Assembly (NCBI GenBank): GCA_948530865.1
Contig: CAOTKV010000002.1
Span: forward strand, 23,795-86,367
Source: an uncultured Clostridia bacterium
GTDB lineage: Bacteria; Bacillota; Clostridia; TANB77; CAG-508
Length of the DNA: 62,573 nt
Direction of reading: 5' to 3'
A model generated the notes under the pieces. That model made no database searches. It worked only from the letters and a program-made list of their open reading frames with translations, and was not told the DNA's origin. The position numbers were made by a program, and so were the translations under genes. How positions within the stretch are numbered: position 1 is the stretch's first letter; the number at the start of each line of letters is the position of its first letter. This document shows, piece after piece, positions 31,291 through 41,417 of the stretch.

Positions 31291-33804
31291 TTATGCTTCT
31301 GCATCTTCTGCTGGATTTGTTCCCATTTTTAATTCATTTAATCTTTCAAGTGTAATTAGAACTTGTCTTGGCTTACTTCCTTCATATCCAGAAATAATAC
31401 CTCTTGCTTCCATTTGATCTATAATTCTACCTGCTCTTGCATATCCAACTTTAAATCTTCTTTGAATAAATGATGTAGAAGCCTGACCAATCTCAACTAC
31501 TGTATCAATTGCATCCATTAATAATGGATCTGTATCATCATCTTCTGCTTCTTTTTCCATTTGTCCTTCTGATTTATTTGATTTTTCAATTTCCTCTAAT
31601 ATATCTTCATTATATGTTGCAACACCATTTGATTTTACAAAATCAACGATTTTTTCAACTTCTCCATCAGACACAAACGCGCCTTGTACTCTGACTGGTT
31701 TTGATGCACTTGCTGGATAGAAAAGCATATCTCCTTTTCCTAAAAGTTTTTCAGCTCCAACTTGATCTAGTATTGTTCTAGAATCAATTTGAGAAGAAAC
31801 TGCAAATGCTACTCTTGAAGGAACATTGGCTTTAATTAAACCTGTAATAACATCAACTGATGGTCTTTGGGTTGCAATTACTAAATGCATTCCAGCAGCT
31901 CTTGCTTTTTGGGCTAATCTACAAATTGAATCTTCAACTTCTTTAGCAGCTACCATCATTAAATCTGCAAGCTCATCTATTATTATTACTATTTGAGGTA
32001 ATTGTCCTGTTGTTCCATCTTCAGATGTATTTTCCAATACAGCATTATATCCTTTTAAATCTCTAACACCTTTTTCTGCAAACAAATTATATCTATGATC
32101 CATTTCTTGTACAGCCCATGCAAGAGCACCTGCTGCTTTTCTAGGATCTGTAACAACTGGAATTAATAAATGTGGAATCCCATTATAAACAGATAATTCA
32201 ACGACTTTTGGATCAACCATTACAAGTTTTACTTCACTTGGCTTAGCATTAAAAATAATACTTGTTATTATTGTATTAATACAAACTGATTTACCAGAAC
32301 CAGTTGAACCTGCAATTAGTACGTGAGGCATTTTTGCAATATCAGCTAACACAACTTTACCAGCAACATCTTTTCCCAAAGCAACTGATAATTTTGAATT
32401 ATTATTTTCAAATTCTTCACTTTCAATTACATCTCTTAACGGAACTGATTCTTTTTCTTTATTTGGTATTTCAATTCCTACTGCTTGTTTACCAGGTATT
32501 GGAGCTTCAATTCTAATTGTTTCAGCAGCTAAATTCAAAGCAATGTCATCAGCAAGATTTGCTATTTTGTTAACTCTAACACCTTCTGCTGGTTTTAGTT
32601 CAAATCTTGTAATTGCTGGTCCAACTGAATAATCAACAACTTTTGCTGAAACTCCAAAACTATGTAAAGTTCTTTGTAATTGTTGTGCTTTTTCAGTTAA
32701 AGCTTTTGCTCCACCTTTTGATGATTTTTTATTATTTTTTCCAAGTAAACTTACTGGAGGATATTCATAATTTTCATCTTCAATTGAAACTGTGTGTTCT
32801 AATTGTAATACAGCTTTTGTTTTGCTTTCTTTTTGTTCTTCTTCAACTGTAAATAATTCATCTTCATTCTTTTGAGATTTCATTGTTTCAGCTTCATTTG
32901 CTTTCGCTGTATTTTTATAAATATTTACATCTATTACATCTGGATTAAATTCTTCTTTCTCTGGTTGCTCTTCTGACTTTTTACTAAATAAACTAACTAT
33001 TTTTCCTTTTGATTTTTCTTCTTCTACATCAGTAATTTGTCCATTATTTAGATTAATCATAATATCATCTTCATCAATTGCAGATTCTTCGAAATCTTTT
33101 TTGCTTTTTTTATTTCTTGGCATATTATCTATTTCAAGTTGTTCATGATTTATTCTATTTTCTTTTCTTCTTGCTTGTCTTTGTTCACGTCTTGAATTTA
33201 ATTCTTCTTCTCTTTCTTCTCTTCTTGCATTCATTTCATCCATTATATCAAGCATAATTTCTGATGGATGTAATCCAAAAGTAAATACACAAAGTATTAC
33301 TACAATTCCAATTGTTGCTATAGCAGCTCCAAACATTCCTAATAATTGAATTAATGGGTATGCAATTACAACACCAACTGTTCCTCCACCAATATTTTTT
33401 ACTCCAAAATCATATGCAACTTCTATAATTTCATTAAATTCTAAATCTGCATTTATATTCCCTTTTGAAATATGATATATAGATAATGTTGCAGCAATAC
33501 AAGCAAGTAATACAGCATATTGTATTAATTTAGATGTTATATAATTTCTATCATCTTTGGCTATACAAACTGTTAATCCTAAGAAGCCTATTGGAATTAT
33601 GTATTTTATTACTCCTATTGTTCCTCCTAAAGCTGGACTTAATACTTCTCCTATTACTCCTTTTTCTCCATATATTAAAACAAATAATAATATGCTAACT
33701 ACAAACATTACTATTACAGCTAAATCTATATTAATACCTTTTTTCTTTTTTTTATAATTACCACTATTTGAATTAGTAGTACTTTTTTTCTTTTTTCTTC
33801 CCAA
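31291..33804 (-). CDS. ftsK: DNA translocase FtsK/SpoIIIE
   Basis: 837 residues. Four membrane segments in 20-180, a charged linker, the alpha/beta motor domain with G-S-T-G-S-G-K-S-V (about 495-503) and I-I-I-D-E-L-A-D-L (Walker B), and a gamma winged helix (F-I-Q-R-R-F-K-V-G-Y-A-R-A-G-R-I-I-D-Q-M-E). It pumps chromosomal DNA at the division or sporulation septum. Confidence 0.95.
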   Translation of the reverse strand: MGRKKKKSTTNSNSGNYKKKKKGINIDLAVIVMFVVSILLFVLIYGEKGVIGEVLSPALGGTIGVIKYIIPIGFLGLTVCIAKDDRNYITSKLIQYAVLLACIAATLSIYHISKGNINADLEFNEIIEVAYDFGVKNIGGGTVGVVIAYPLIQLLGMFGAAIATIGIVVILCVFTFGLHPSEIMLDIMDEMNARREEREEELNSRREQRQARRKENRINHEQLEIDNMPRNKKSKKDFEESAIDEDDIMINLNNGQITDVEEEKSKGKIVSLFSKKSEEQPEKEEFNPDVIDVNIYKNTAKANEAETMKSQKNEDELFTVEEEQKESKTKAVLQLEHTVSIEDENYEYPPVSLLGKNNKKSSKGGAKALTEKAQQLQRTLHSFGVSAKVVDYSVGPAITRFELKPAEGVRVNKIANLADDIALNLAAETIRIEAPIPGKQAVGIEIPNKEKESVPLRDVIESEEFENNNSKLSVALGKDVAGKVVLADIAKMPHVLIAGSTGSGKSVCINTIITSIIFNAKPSEVKLVMVDPKVVELSVYNGIPHLLIPVVTDPRKAAGALAWAVQEMDHRYNLFAEKGVRDLKGYNAVLENTSEDGTTGQLPQIVIIIDELADLMMVAAKEVEDSICRLAQKARAAGMHLVIATQRPSVDVITGLIKANVPSRVAFAVSSQIDSRTILDQVGAEKLLGKGDMLFYPASASKPVRVQGAFVSDGEVEKIVDFVKSNGVATYNEDILEEIEKSNKSEGQMEKEAEDDDTDPLLMDAIDTVVEIGQASTSFIQRRFKVGYARAGRIIDQMEARGIISGYEGSKPRQVLITLERLNELKMGTNPAEDAEA

Positions 33805-33860
33805 TGATACATCCTCCTAAAACAATATTAGCATAAAAATGTGCTATTATCATTTAAAAC

Positions 33861-33912
33861 TTAAAGCCACAATCAGAATCAATTTTATTATTGATTTTAA
33901 TTCTGGCTTTTT
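33861..33912 (-). terminator. Imperfect hairpin between ftsK and the coiled-coil gene
   Basis: AAGCCAGAATTAAAATCAA against TTGATTCTGATTGTGGCTT; the tail is weak, so termination may be partial. Confidence 0.5.
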
Positions 33913-33914
33913 TG

Positions 33915-34394
33915 CTACTTAAGTTCTTTTCTATTATTTTGTATTGTTTCAACTGCATTTTGAATTGTCATTTCGACATTACTTAAACTTTTTCCAAGTT
34001 CAAGCATATTATTTTCAATATTAGCTAAAATACCATCAACATAATCATTTGTACCTTTTGTAATTTCTCTATACATCTCATTGGCATCAGCAATAATTTC
34101 TGTTTTCTTATCATAAGCTTTTTTAGTAATTTCATGTTCATCAATCATAGAAATAATTCTATTCTCAGCTTCTCTAACAATATCATCAGCATCTTTTTGA
34201 GCCTCTGCAATAATTCTTTCGCGTTCTTCTTTTATCCATTTTGCTTGTTTTAGCTCTTCTGGTAATTTTAATCTTATTTCTTTGATTATATCCAAAAACT
34301 GTTCCTTTTCAATAATTGATTTATCACTAAAAGGTAATGTTTTGCTATTTTCTAATATATCTTCTAATGTTTCTAGTAATGTAAAGATTTCCAT
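33915..34394 (-). CDS. Coiled-coil protein, ATPase-subunit-B/DivIVA-like
   Basis: 159 residues, almost all helical: a leader domain (1-50), then E-R-E-R-I-I-A-E-A-Q-K-D-A-D-D-I-V-R-E-A-E, resembling stalk proteins and DivIVA tails. Similar genes often follow rsmD/coaD in Clostridia and are loosely annotated as ATPase. Function unknown. Starts 3 bases from the end of rsmD. Confidence 0.6.
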   Translation of the reverse strand: MEIFTLLETLEDILENSKTLPFSDKSIIEKEQFLDIIKEIRLKLPEELKQAKWIKEERERIIAEAQKDADDIVREAENRIISMIDEHEITKKAYDKKTEIIADANEMYREITKGTNDYVDGILANIENNMLELGKSLSNVEMTIQNAVETIQNNRKELK

Positions 34395-34397
34395 CCT

Positions 34398-34973
34398 TTA
34401 CTCCGTTCCTTTCCTAGAAATAAATTTTAAAAATAAAAGATATACTCTTCCGTATTTTTTCAAATCTTTTATCTCTAATTTCTCTGTATACAAATTTTTT
34501 ATCACTTTTTCTTTATCATCAGTTTCTAAAATTATAATGCCATCTTCGTTTAACAAATTGTTTTCTTCTATAATCTTAACCGATTCTTCTGCAAAATTTG
34601 TTTTATATGGTGGATCTAAAAAAATTATATCAAACTGTTCATTTTGATTTTTTAATTGTTCTAGAGCTTTTTTATAGTCACAATTTAGTAATAAAACTTT
34701 TTCATTTGTTTTTGTTTTTTCAACATTTTGCTTTATTATTTTTATTGCATCTCTTGAAGAATCACACAAAACTGCTTTTTTAGCCCCCCTACTTAAAGAT
34801 TCTAATCCTAAAGCACCACTACCAGAAAATAAATCTAATACATTTGCATCTTGCAAATCCATATTGATTTTACTGAAAAGAGCTTCTTTAACTCTATCTA
34901 ATGTTGGCCTAGTGTTAATTCCTTCTAAAGTGTACAATTTTGTCCCTCTCATAGTACCACTAATAATTCTCAT
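34398..34973 (-). CDS. rsmD: 16S rRNA m2G966 methyltransferase RsmD
   Basis: 191 residues. M-R-I-I-S-G-T-M-R-G and R-P-T-L-D-R-V-K-E-A-L-F are the typical start; V-L-D-L-F-S-G-S-G-A-L-G is the SAM site; I-I-F-L-D-P-P-Y is the catalytic D/N-P-P-Y. Acts on 30S assembly intermediates. Confidence 0.92.
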   Translation of the reverse strand: MRIISGTMRGTKLYTLEGINTRPTLDRVKEALFSKINMDLQDANVLDLFSGSGALGLESLSRGAKKAVLCDSSRDAIKIIKQNVEKTKTNEKVLLLNCDYKKALEQLKNQNEQFDIIFLDPPYKTNFAEESVKIIEENNLLNEDGIIILETDDKEKVIKNLYTEKLEIKDLKKYGRVYLLFLKFISRKGTE

Positions 34974-35117
34974 ATGCCACCTTATATATGCTTTTGTATA
35001 TTTTCTAGTATATACAAAAGTCCATTTTCATTCTTATATAATATATTTTATTATATAATCTTTATAAGTCAATAATATTAACACAAATGTAATACATACT
35101 TAATTTTTCTGTAAATA

Positions 35118-35145
35118 AAAAGGACTAAAAATTAATTTTAGTCCC
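35118..35145 (-). terminator. Terminator of the sepF-divIVA unit
   Basis: GGACTAAAA pairs with TTTTAGTCC (35121-35143), and T5ATTT follows on the minus strand. Confidence 0.75.
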
Positions 35146-35150
35146 CATTT

Positions 35151-35603
35151 TTATTCTTCATTTTCTTTATTATCTTGTAACATTTCTAATTGTGATATAA
35201 GTAATGCTTCCATTTTTGCTTTATATACATTAAATTGTCTTTTTAATTCTTCTGTTCTTTTTCTTATTTCGAATTCTTCTTTTGCTATTTCATCTGTAGC
35301 TCTTCTTGCTTCGCTTTGAGCGTCTCTTATAATTTGGTCTGCTCTACTTTGAGCATTTGCTTTTATATCATCAGCTGTCTGTTGAGCCATAATTAAAGTA
35401 TTTTGTAATGTTTGTTCAACACTTTTATAATGTTCTAAATCTTTTTCAAGTAATTCTGCTTTATTTCGTAGCTCATTATTTTCTTTATATAGCTTTTCAT
35501 AATCAATTGTTAATTGATCAAGAAAATCATCTACTTCATCCAAATTATATCCTTTGAGACTCTTCGAAAATCTTTGGTTTTCGATATCTAAAGGTGTTAA
35601 CAT
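35151..35603 (-). CDS. divIVA: DivIVA-domain cell division protein
   Basis: 150 residues. M-L-T-P-L-D-I-E-N-Q-R-F with G-Y-N-L-D-E-V-D-D-F-L-D is the lipid-binding DivIVA start; the rest is coiled coil. It marks curved membrane at septa and poles. Directly after sepF, as usual. Confidence 0.92.
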   Translation of the reverse strand: MLTPLDIENQRFSKSLKGYNLDEVDDFLDQLTIDYEKLYKENNELRNKAELLEKDLEHYKSVEQTLQNTLIMAQQTADDIKANAQSRADQIIRDAQSEARRATDEIAKEEFEIRKRTEELKRQFNVYKAKMEALLISQLEMLQDNKENEE

Positions 35604-35625
35604 ATTTTTACCTCCTAATGTATTA

Positions 35626-36099
35626 CTACTTTATCCAAGAAGCTGAAAATTTGTTTTCAATTTTTTCCTTAGAAATTTCATTTATAATATCATAGTTATA
35701 AGGTGCAATAACAAATATAGAATTAGAAACTTTTTCAATATTTCCATCTAAAGCTTTTACTGCTCCACTAACAACATCTACTATTCTTCTAGCAACGTCT
35801 TTACTAACATACTCTAAATTTAAAACAACTGCATTTTTTTCTTTTAGCTGAGTTACAACCTCATCAGCTTGATCAAAATTAGTTGGTTTTGCTATTTTCA
35901 TTCTTATTTGTTGTGGTTGAGGCATTGATACAACTTTATTTTTTCTTTTAAAGATACTTAAAGCTTCTCCTTCATTCTCCTCTTCAGTTTCATATTCATC
36001 TTGGTAGTCTGAATTATATTCTTCTTCATCATAATCTTCTTGTGTATCTTCATCTCCTAATATATAATTCATTAATTTTTTAAATGATGCTCCTGCCAT
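35626..36099 (-). CDS. sepF: Cell division protein SepF
   Basis: 157 residues. N-terminal amphipathic helix, acidic linker, then the SepF core (F-D-Q-A-D-E-V; A-V-V-L-N-L-E-Y; R-R-I-V-D-V-V-S-G-A-V; F-V-I-A-P-Y-N-Y). It tethers FtsZ to the membrane. Confidence 0.92.
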   Translation of the reverse strand: MAGASFKKLMNYILGDEDTQEDYDEEEYNSDYQDEYETEEENEGEALSIFKRKNKVVSMPQPQQIRMKIAKPTNFDQADEVVTQLKEKNAVVLNLEYVSKDVARRIVDVVSGAVKALDGNIEKVSNSIFVIAPYNYDIINEISKEKIENKFSASWIK

Positions 36100-36254
36100 C
36101 TATACAGACCTCCTAATTTTTTTCTCTTCATTCGTAGCTTAACATACATATAGTATCTATCTATTTTATTTTGTTGTCAAGCATTTTTTCCAAATTACAG
36201 TAGTTGTTATATAAAAATAACTTTGTTGTAATTTTTTTGTAACTTTTTTGTGAC

Positions 36255-37481
36255 TTAATGTAATACAACTTCGTCATATAAGTTTATCGATTTTCCTTCT
36301 GAAATTTCCTCATCACTATACCCTAATTGTTTTAATTCTTCTTCATCATAGTTTTCCACAATTGAATAAGTATCATTTTGTCTTAAAACTTTTACAAGTA
36401 TTTTTTCAGTATAATTTGCTCTGTTTTTTTCCACATATATTTTATCATCATCTTCTATTAATGCAGAATTGCTAACCTTTAATCCAGAATATTTCCACCA
36501 TATAACATCTATTGAAATCTTCCTATATTCTAATAATTCATCAATTTTATCAGTTATCTTAAAAACTATAACTCTATCCTTTTCCTCATCTTTTATATAA
36601 CTAATTTCTGCTTCTATCTCATCTGAATTAGATAATCTTAAATACACTTTATCCCCAATCTTAGCAGACATTGATCTTTCTGTATTCATAACTACTGCAA
36701 TATATGCTTCAAAGTTATCCACAATCTTTCCTTTTTCTGTGCTAAGTGGAATCGTAGCTCCAACCTTTAATTCAAAACTATCTAGTAATTCTTTTGATAA
36801 ATAATCAAAGTTATCCATTTTTAAAATTTCCTCTAAGCCATCTACTCTATATGATGCTAGTCCACTTTTTGGTGCAACTACAATTTCCGCTCCCGCTTCT
36901 AATTCATTTTCCAAAGCCATTCTTTTATCTGTTAAAATTCTTACATATGAATCAGATGGACTAGCCACTCCTGTAATTTGTGCCTTCTTAGATATATATG
37001 CTTCAATTTTATTTTTATTCTCCTGATTTTTTTGTAAATAATTTACATTATACATTAAATCAATTGTATCTTCGATTTGAGCATCTAAACTTGATATATC
37101 ACTATATGACATCAAACTTAAATTATTATCTTCAATAACTTCATTTATTTCTTCATCAAGCTCAGCTATTTGATTTAAAATATTTTCCTCACTATTAGAA
37201 TAATATCTAAAAAACGCTTCTGATTTTGATGCACGTTCTTTATCTGATAATATTTGAACCATACCATTTTTATAATTTTCACCTTGAAGAACAGTTTCAT
37301 CTCTTATAATATATCCTTCAGTGGCTTCTTCATATGATAATGAACCATTTGCAACAATATATATATCAGTTGGTTTTTTCAATATTTTTGTACCATTTGT
37401 AATTAATACAATAAAAAATATCATAAAAATCAGAGTAATTAGTATTTTTATAAAATTACTTTTATTTGGCGTTTCTTTCAC
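36255..37481 (-). CDS. HlyD-like membrane protein encoded beside sepF
   Basis: 408 residues starting with GTG 37481 (GAGGAG upstream) that overlaps the miaA stop. Membrane segment at 12-29, a biotinyl-lipoyl-like opening (A-T-E-G-Y-I-I-R-D-E-T), a helical hairpin (105-165) and a closing half (V-A-P-K-S-G-L-A-S-Y). This matches the HlyD-family adaptor commonly found next to sepF in Clostridia. Transport partner not seen here; a division-linked envelope role is inferred from context. Confidence 0.7.
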   Translation of the reverse strand: MKETPNKSNFIKILITLIFMIFFIVLITNGTKILKKPTDIYIVANGSLSYEEATEGYIIRDETVLQGENYKNGMVQILSDKERASKSEAFFRYYSNSEENILNQIAELDEEINEVIEDNNLSLMSYSDISSLDAQIEDTIDLMYNVNYLQKNQENKNKIEAYISKKAQITGVASPSDSYVRILTDKRMALENELEAGAEIVVAPKSGLASYRVDGLEEILKMDNFDYLSKELLDSFELKVGATIPLSTEKGKIVDNFEAYIAVVMNTERSMSAKIGDKVYLRLSNSDEIEAEISYIKDEEKDRVIVFKITDKIDELLEYRKISIDVIWWKYSGLKVSNSALIEDDDKIYVEKNRANYTEKILVKVLRQNDTYSIVENYDEEELKQLGYSDEEISEGKSINLYDEVVLH

Positions 37482-38398
37482 TATAACTCCTCTAAAATAA
37501 TATTAATATTTTCCTCAATTCCATTTTCAGCATCTAACCATATTGTTTCTTTATTTTTCTTGAACCAAGTTAATTGACGTTTTGCATATCTTCTTGATTC
37601 TTGTTTTATTTTTTCAATCATTTCATCTCTTGAAGTTTTTCCATCAAAAAATTCTATTACTTCTTTATATCCAAGACCTTGCAAAGCAGTAGGAAATTCA
37701 GAATATTTTGAAATAAGTTTTTTAACCTCAGATTCTAAACCTTGATCTATCATCATATCAACTCTTAAGTTTATTCTTTCATAAAGCTTACTTCTTTCCA
37801 TTGTTATTCCAAAAACTTTAAAATCATAATCTACACCTTTTTGCCTAGATAAAATTTCTTGTTCAGTTTTAGTTTTACCTGTTTGCTTATATATTTCAAG
37901 TACTCTTACAATTCTCTTTTTATCATTTGGACTAATTTTTTTCATAGCTTCTGGATCTATTTGATTTGCTTGTTCATAAAGTTTAGCAAGTCCTTCATCA
38001 GATTCAGCAATTTTCATTAATTTATCTCTATATTCTTCATCAAAATTCATATCTTGATATTCAATTCCATAAATTAATGAATTTACATATAATCCTGTTC
38101 CACCAACAACTATTGGTGTTTTTCCTTTTTCAATTATTTCTTTTATAGCATTCTCGCTATCTTTCTTAAAATCTGACACAGTATATCTAGTATCTGGAGA
38201 TATAAAATCAACTAAATAATGTTTTATTCCTTGCATTTCTTCTTTTGTAACCTTAGCAGTCCCTATATCCATATCTTTATAAATTTGCATTGAATCTGAT
38301 GAAATTATTTCACCATTTATTCTTTTAGCAAGTTCTATAGATAGCGCCGTTTTTCCTGACGCTGTAGGTCCTACTATAACTACAACTTTGGGTTTCAT
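37481..38398 (-). CDS. miaA: tRNA dimethylallyltransferase MiaA
   Basis: 305 residues: V-G-P-T-A-S-G-K-T P-loop, S-S-D-S-M-Q-I-Y-K, V-G-G-T-G-L-Y-V, A-L-Q-G-L-G-Y-K-E and R-R-Y-A-K-R-Q-L-T-W-F. Adds the dimethylallyl group to A37 of tRNAs reading U-starting codons. Four bases after mutL. Confidence 0.95.
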   Translation of the reverse strand: MKPKVVVIVGPTASGKTALSIELAKRINGEIISSDSMQIYKDMDIGTAKVTKEEMQGIKHYLVDFISPDTRYTVSDFKKDSENAIKEIIEKGKTPIVVGGTGLYVNSLIYGIEYQDMNFDEEYRDKLMKIAESDEGLAKLYEQANQIDPEAMKKISPNDKKRIVRVLEIYKQTGKTKTEQEILSRQKGVDYDFKVFGITMERSKLYERINLRVDMMIDQGLESEVKKLISKYSEFPTALQGLGYKEVIEFFDGKTSRDEMIEKIKQESRRYAKRQLTWFKKNKETIWLDAENGIEENINIILEEL

Positions 38399-38402
38399 TT
38401 AT

Positions 38403-40898
38403 CTAGCTCCTTCTAAACTTTCTTTCTAAATCATAATTTGTCATTTTTATTGCTGTTGGTCTTCCATGTGGACAAGTAAATGGATTTGGCAAATCTAGAA
38501 GTTTTTTCATTAATGCTTTAACTTCTTTTTCATCTAATTTCATTTTTCCTTTTACAGCTGCTTTACAAGCAACTGTTGCAATAAACTTATCTTCTTTTTC
38601 TTGTCTTGCAGTAACTGCAACTGTATCCATTTCATCTAAAATATCTAAAAATAATTGCTTTGTATTCATTTCTTCACACATACTTGGAACTGACATTAAT
38701 TTTACTGTATTTTCTCCAAATTCTTCAAAAGAAAATCCAGCCTTAGCAAACATTTCTATATTTTCTTTTGCTATATCCATTTCTTTATGAGTTAATGTTA
38801 TTACATCTGGTAATAATAGCATTTGCTCATCTTTTTGTTCTTCACTATAATAATTGCATTTTACTTTTTCATATAATATTCTTTCATGTGCAGCATGTTG
38901 ATCTATTATATACATTTCATCTTTTATCTCTATAACAATATATGTGTTAAACACAATTCCTATAAATTTATATTTAATTTCAGGGTAATCATTTTTATTG
39001 TCTTCAAAAACTGTCATATTGTCTTCATTACTAGCATAAGCGAATTCATTTGAAATATTAATTTTTTCTTGTTCTTTCTTTTCTTGCTCTTTTTCTTTTC
39101 TAACAGAAAATGGATCAACTCCAAATGTTTTTTTGTACATTTCGTCAAATTCTGGAGTACTTTCAAAATTTTCTTTTACAGCTTCTCTAACTTTTGCAGT
39201 GTCTATAGTTTGAGTATTATCACTTCCAATCTTTGCTTCAATTAATTTTTCTGCTATTTTTGAAAAATCATTTTCATTTAATGGTTCTTGTATTTGTTTA
39301 ATTCCTTCTTTATACTCAGGAACCTCTTCTATTTTTTTAGGTTCTTCTACACTTGAAATTTCATCATTTTTTTCTACTGCTTCATTAATATTTACTATTT
39401 GTGTTGGCTCTATCTGTGACATTTTTGTTGAATCCATAACTGTTGTTGAATCTTTAGTAATATTATTTGAATCACTAATGTTTAATTCTTTTGTTTCACT
39501 TGATATTATTGTATTACCTAAATTAACTTTTTTAGATACTTCATCATCATTAATTGTTTTTAAAATTTCTTCTTGTTCTTCATTTGTTTTTGTAGCTTTA
39601 TATTTATTTATATATTCTTGAGCTTTTCTACTGTTTTCATCAGCATTAATATCTGTTATATTTGTTTTTTCCCTTAAAGATTGTCTATATTTAAATATTT
39701 CTTCTAAGTGATTGTTACTTAATTCTTCTTCAGTTTCTTCTGGTTCTTTAATAATTTTAGAGAACAATCCTGCAAATCCTGTTTTTTTCTCTTCACTATG
39801 TTTTGTAGTATTATAACTTTCACTATTCTCGCTAATTGATACTTCTGTGTTTGAATTCTCATTTGATATAGGAATTTCTTCATTTTCTTTTTCTACATTT
39901 TCTACAAGTTCAGATTTAGCAAGACTTGATTTTATTGCATGATAAACAGCTTTAAAAACTTTTGATTCTTCTTCAAATCTAACTTCTAATTTTGCAGGAT
40001 GAACATTAACATCAACAAGTTTAGGATCCATATCTAAATTTAACACAAGAAAACCATATCTACCAACTGGTATTATTCCTTTATATGATTGATCTGCTGC
40101 CGCTGTTAAGTTTTTATCTTTTATATATCTTCCATTCAAGAAAAATAATTGATTACTTCTATTAGCCCTTGCTATAACTGGCTTTCCCACAACTCCAGAT
40201 ACTCTTATTCCTTCATATTCATAATCAACTTCATTTATTTCTGCTGCAACATCTTTTCCATAGATACTATATATTACAGTTTTTAAATCTCCATTTCCAT
40301 TTGTTTGAACTACAGTTTTTCCATTACTAATTAATTTTATTGCAACATTTTTATTTACTAATGCAACTCTTGTAACAGCATCTTCTATATATCCAGCTTC
40401 TGTATAGTCTTTTTTCAAAAATTTATATCTTACTGGTGTATTATAAAATAGATTTTCTACTGTTATTGTAGTCCCTATACTTCTTGCAGCTTCTGTAAAT
40501 TCTACTGTTTTACCACCTTCAACAACAATTTTATGTGCTACACTTTCATCTTCTTTTTTTGAAATCATTTCAACTCTAGCTATAGCTGCAATACTAGCTA
40601 AAGCTTCACCTCTAAATCCCATTGATTTAACTTCAAGTAAATCATCAGCAGTTCTAATTTTACTTGTTGCATGACGTTCAAATGCAATTTCCATATCGTC
40701 TTCTGAAATTCCTGATCCATCATCAGTTATTTTTATTAATGAAATTCCTCCATTTTTTATTTCAACAGTAATATTTTTTGCTCCAGCATCAATTGAATTT
40801 TCTATCATTTCTTTTACTACAGATGCTGGTCTTTCTATAACTTCTCCTGCTGCAATTTTATTTATAGTTAAATCATCTAAGAGAACTATATTTCCCAT
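38403..40898 (-). CDS. mutL: Mismatch repair endonuclease MutL
   Basis: 831 residues. GHKL ATPase N-terminus (I-A-A-G-E-V-I-E-R-P; D-D-G-S-G-I; F-R-G-E-A-L-A-S-I), a long charged linker (350-620), and a C-terminal domain with D-Q-H-A-A-H-E-R-I-L-Y-E, A-C-K-A-A-V and C-P-H-G-R-P, the nicking-endonuclease motifs absent from E. coli MutL. The linker makes it longer than the usual 620-650 residues. Confidence 0.94.
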   Translation of the reverse strand: MGNIVLLDDLTINKIAAGEVIERPASVVKEMIENSIDAGAKNITVEIKNGGISLIKITDDGSGISEDDMEIAFERHATSKIRTADDLLEVKSMGFRGEALASIAAIARVEMISKKEDESVAHKIVVEGGKTVEFTEAARSIGTTITVENLFYNTPVRYKFLKKDYTEAGYIEDAVTRVALVNKNVAIKLISNGKTVVQTNGNGDLKTVIYSIYGKDVAAEINEVDYEYEGIRVSGVVGKPVIARANRSNQLFFLNGRYIKDKNLTAAADQSYKGIIPVGRYGFLVLNLDMDPKLVDVNVHPAKLEVRFEEESKVFKAVYHAIKSSLAKSELVENVEKENEEIPISNENSNTEVSISENSESYNTTKHSEEKKTGFAGLFSKIIKEPEETEEELSNNHLEEIFKYRQSLREKTNITDINADENSRKAQEYINKYKATKTNEEQEEILKTINDDEVSKKVNLGNTIISSETKELNISDSNNITKDSTTVMDSTKMSQIEPTQIVNINEAVEKNDEISSVEEPKKIEEVPEYKEGIKQIQEPLNENDFSKIAEKLIEAKIGSDNTQTIDTAKVREAVKENFESTPEFDEMYKKTFGVDPFSVRKEKEQEKKEQEKINISNEFAYASNEDNMTVFEDNKNDYPEIKYKFIGIVFNTYIVIEIKDEMYIIDQHAAHERILYEKVKCNYYSEEQKDEQMLLLPDVITLTHKEMDIAKENIEMFAKAGFSFEEFGENTVKLMSVPSMCEEMNTKQLFLDILDEMDTVAVTARQEKEDKFIATVACKAAVKGKMKLDEKEVKALMKKLLDLPNPFTCPHGRPTAIKMTNYDLERKFRRS

Positions 40899-41247
40899 AT
40901 TTTCTTCCTTTCTATTTCTTAATTTTATTTTTTTAAAATTAAGAACAAGGCAATTATTTAATGCCTATTTATCTCATTTTATACTTTTTGAAAATTATAT
41001 CATTAAATTATTTTTTTTTGTACACTTTTTTAATATTTTTTTATTTTAATACTTTATCTAACTATATATAATATTATTTTGATATAGCCACGTAAGCGAC
41101 CAAATGAACGAAGTAAGTGCGAATTGGAAATAGAAAAATAAAAAATAACTAAAATACAAAGTAACAATTTTTCCAAAATTTCATAGTATATAACATAAAT
41201 GCGATTGAGAAATCGCAAAAAAACATATTTTAAAGGAGGAATTTATT
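40899..41247. other. Gene-free spacer upstream of mutL
   Basis: About 350 bp between the divergent mutL and Cys-rich gene. Very AT-rich up to 41080, then a more mixed stretch with CCACGTAAGCGACC and GAACGAAGTAAGTGCG. A small hairpin TGCGATT/AATCGCA is at about 41201-41218, just before the ribosome binding site of the Cys-rich gene. No frame of note and no clear promoter. Confidence 0.5.
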
Positions 41248-41379
41248 ATGCCAGAGAATAGAGGTTGTGGCTGTGGATGCGGATTATTTGGAGGAGATAA
41301 CGAATGTTTATGGATAATCATTCTTTTAATAATCTTATTCTGTTGCTGTGGAAATAACAGCGGTAGAGGTTGTTGCTAA
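41248..41379 (+). CDS. 43-residue cysteine-rich membrane peptide
   Basis: Starts at ATG 41248 behind AAAGGAGGA, ends TAA 41377-41379. It reads M-P-E-N-R, then G-C-G-C-G-C-G, a membrane helix (L-W-I-I-I-L-L-I-I-L-F), C-C-C-G and a C-terminal G-C-C: nine cysteines in 43 residues, five clustered at the membrane faces. It has its own terminator. Small G/C-rich membrane peptides of this form resemble sporulation proteins of the YjcZ/YhhG size class; that link is inferred. Confidence 0.7.
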   Translation: MPENRGCGCGCGLFGGDNECLWIIILLIILFCCCGNNSGRGCC

Positions 41380-41387
41380 TTTTAGCA

Positions 41388-41417
41388 TAAAAAAGGAAGC
41401 ACTCTTGCTTCCTTTTT
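41388..41417. terminator. Bidirectional terminator
   Basis: AAAAAGGAAGC pairs with GCTTCCTTTTT between two converging genes, with T-runs on both strands. Confidence 0.85.
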
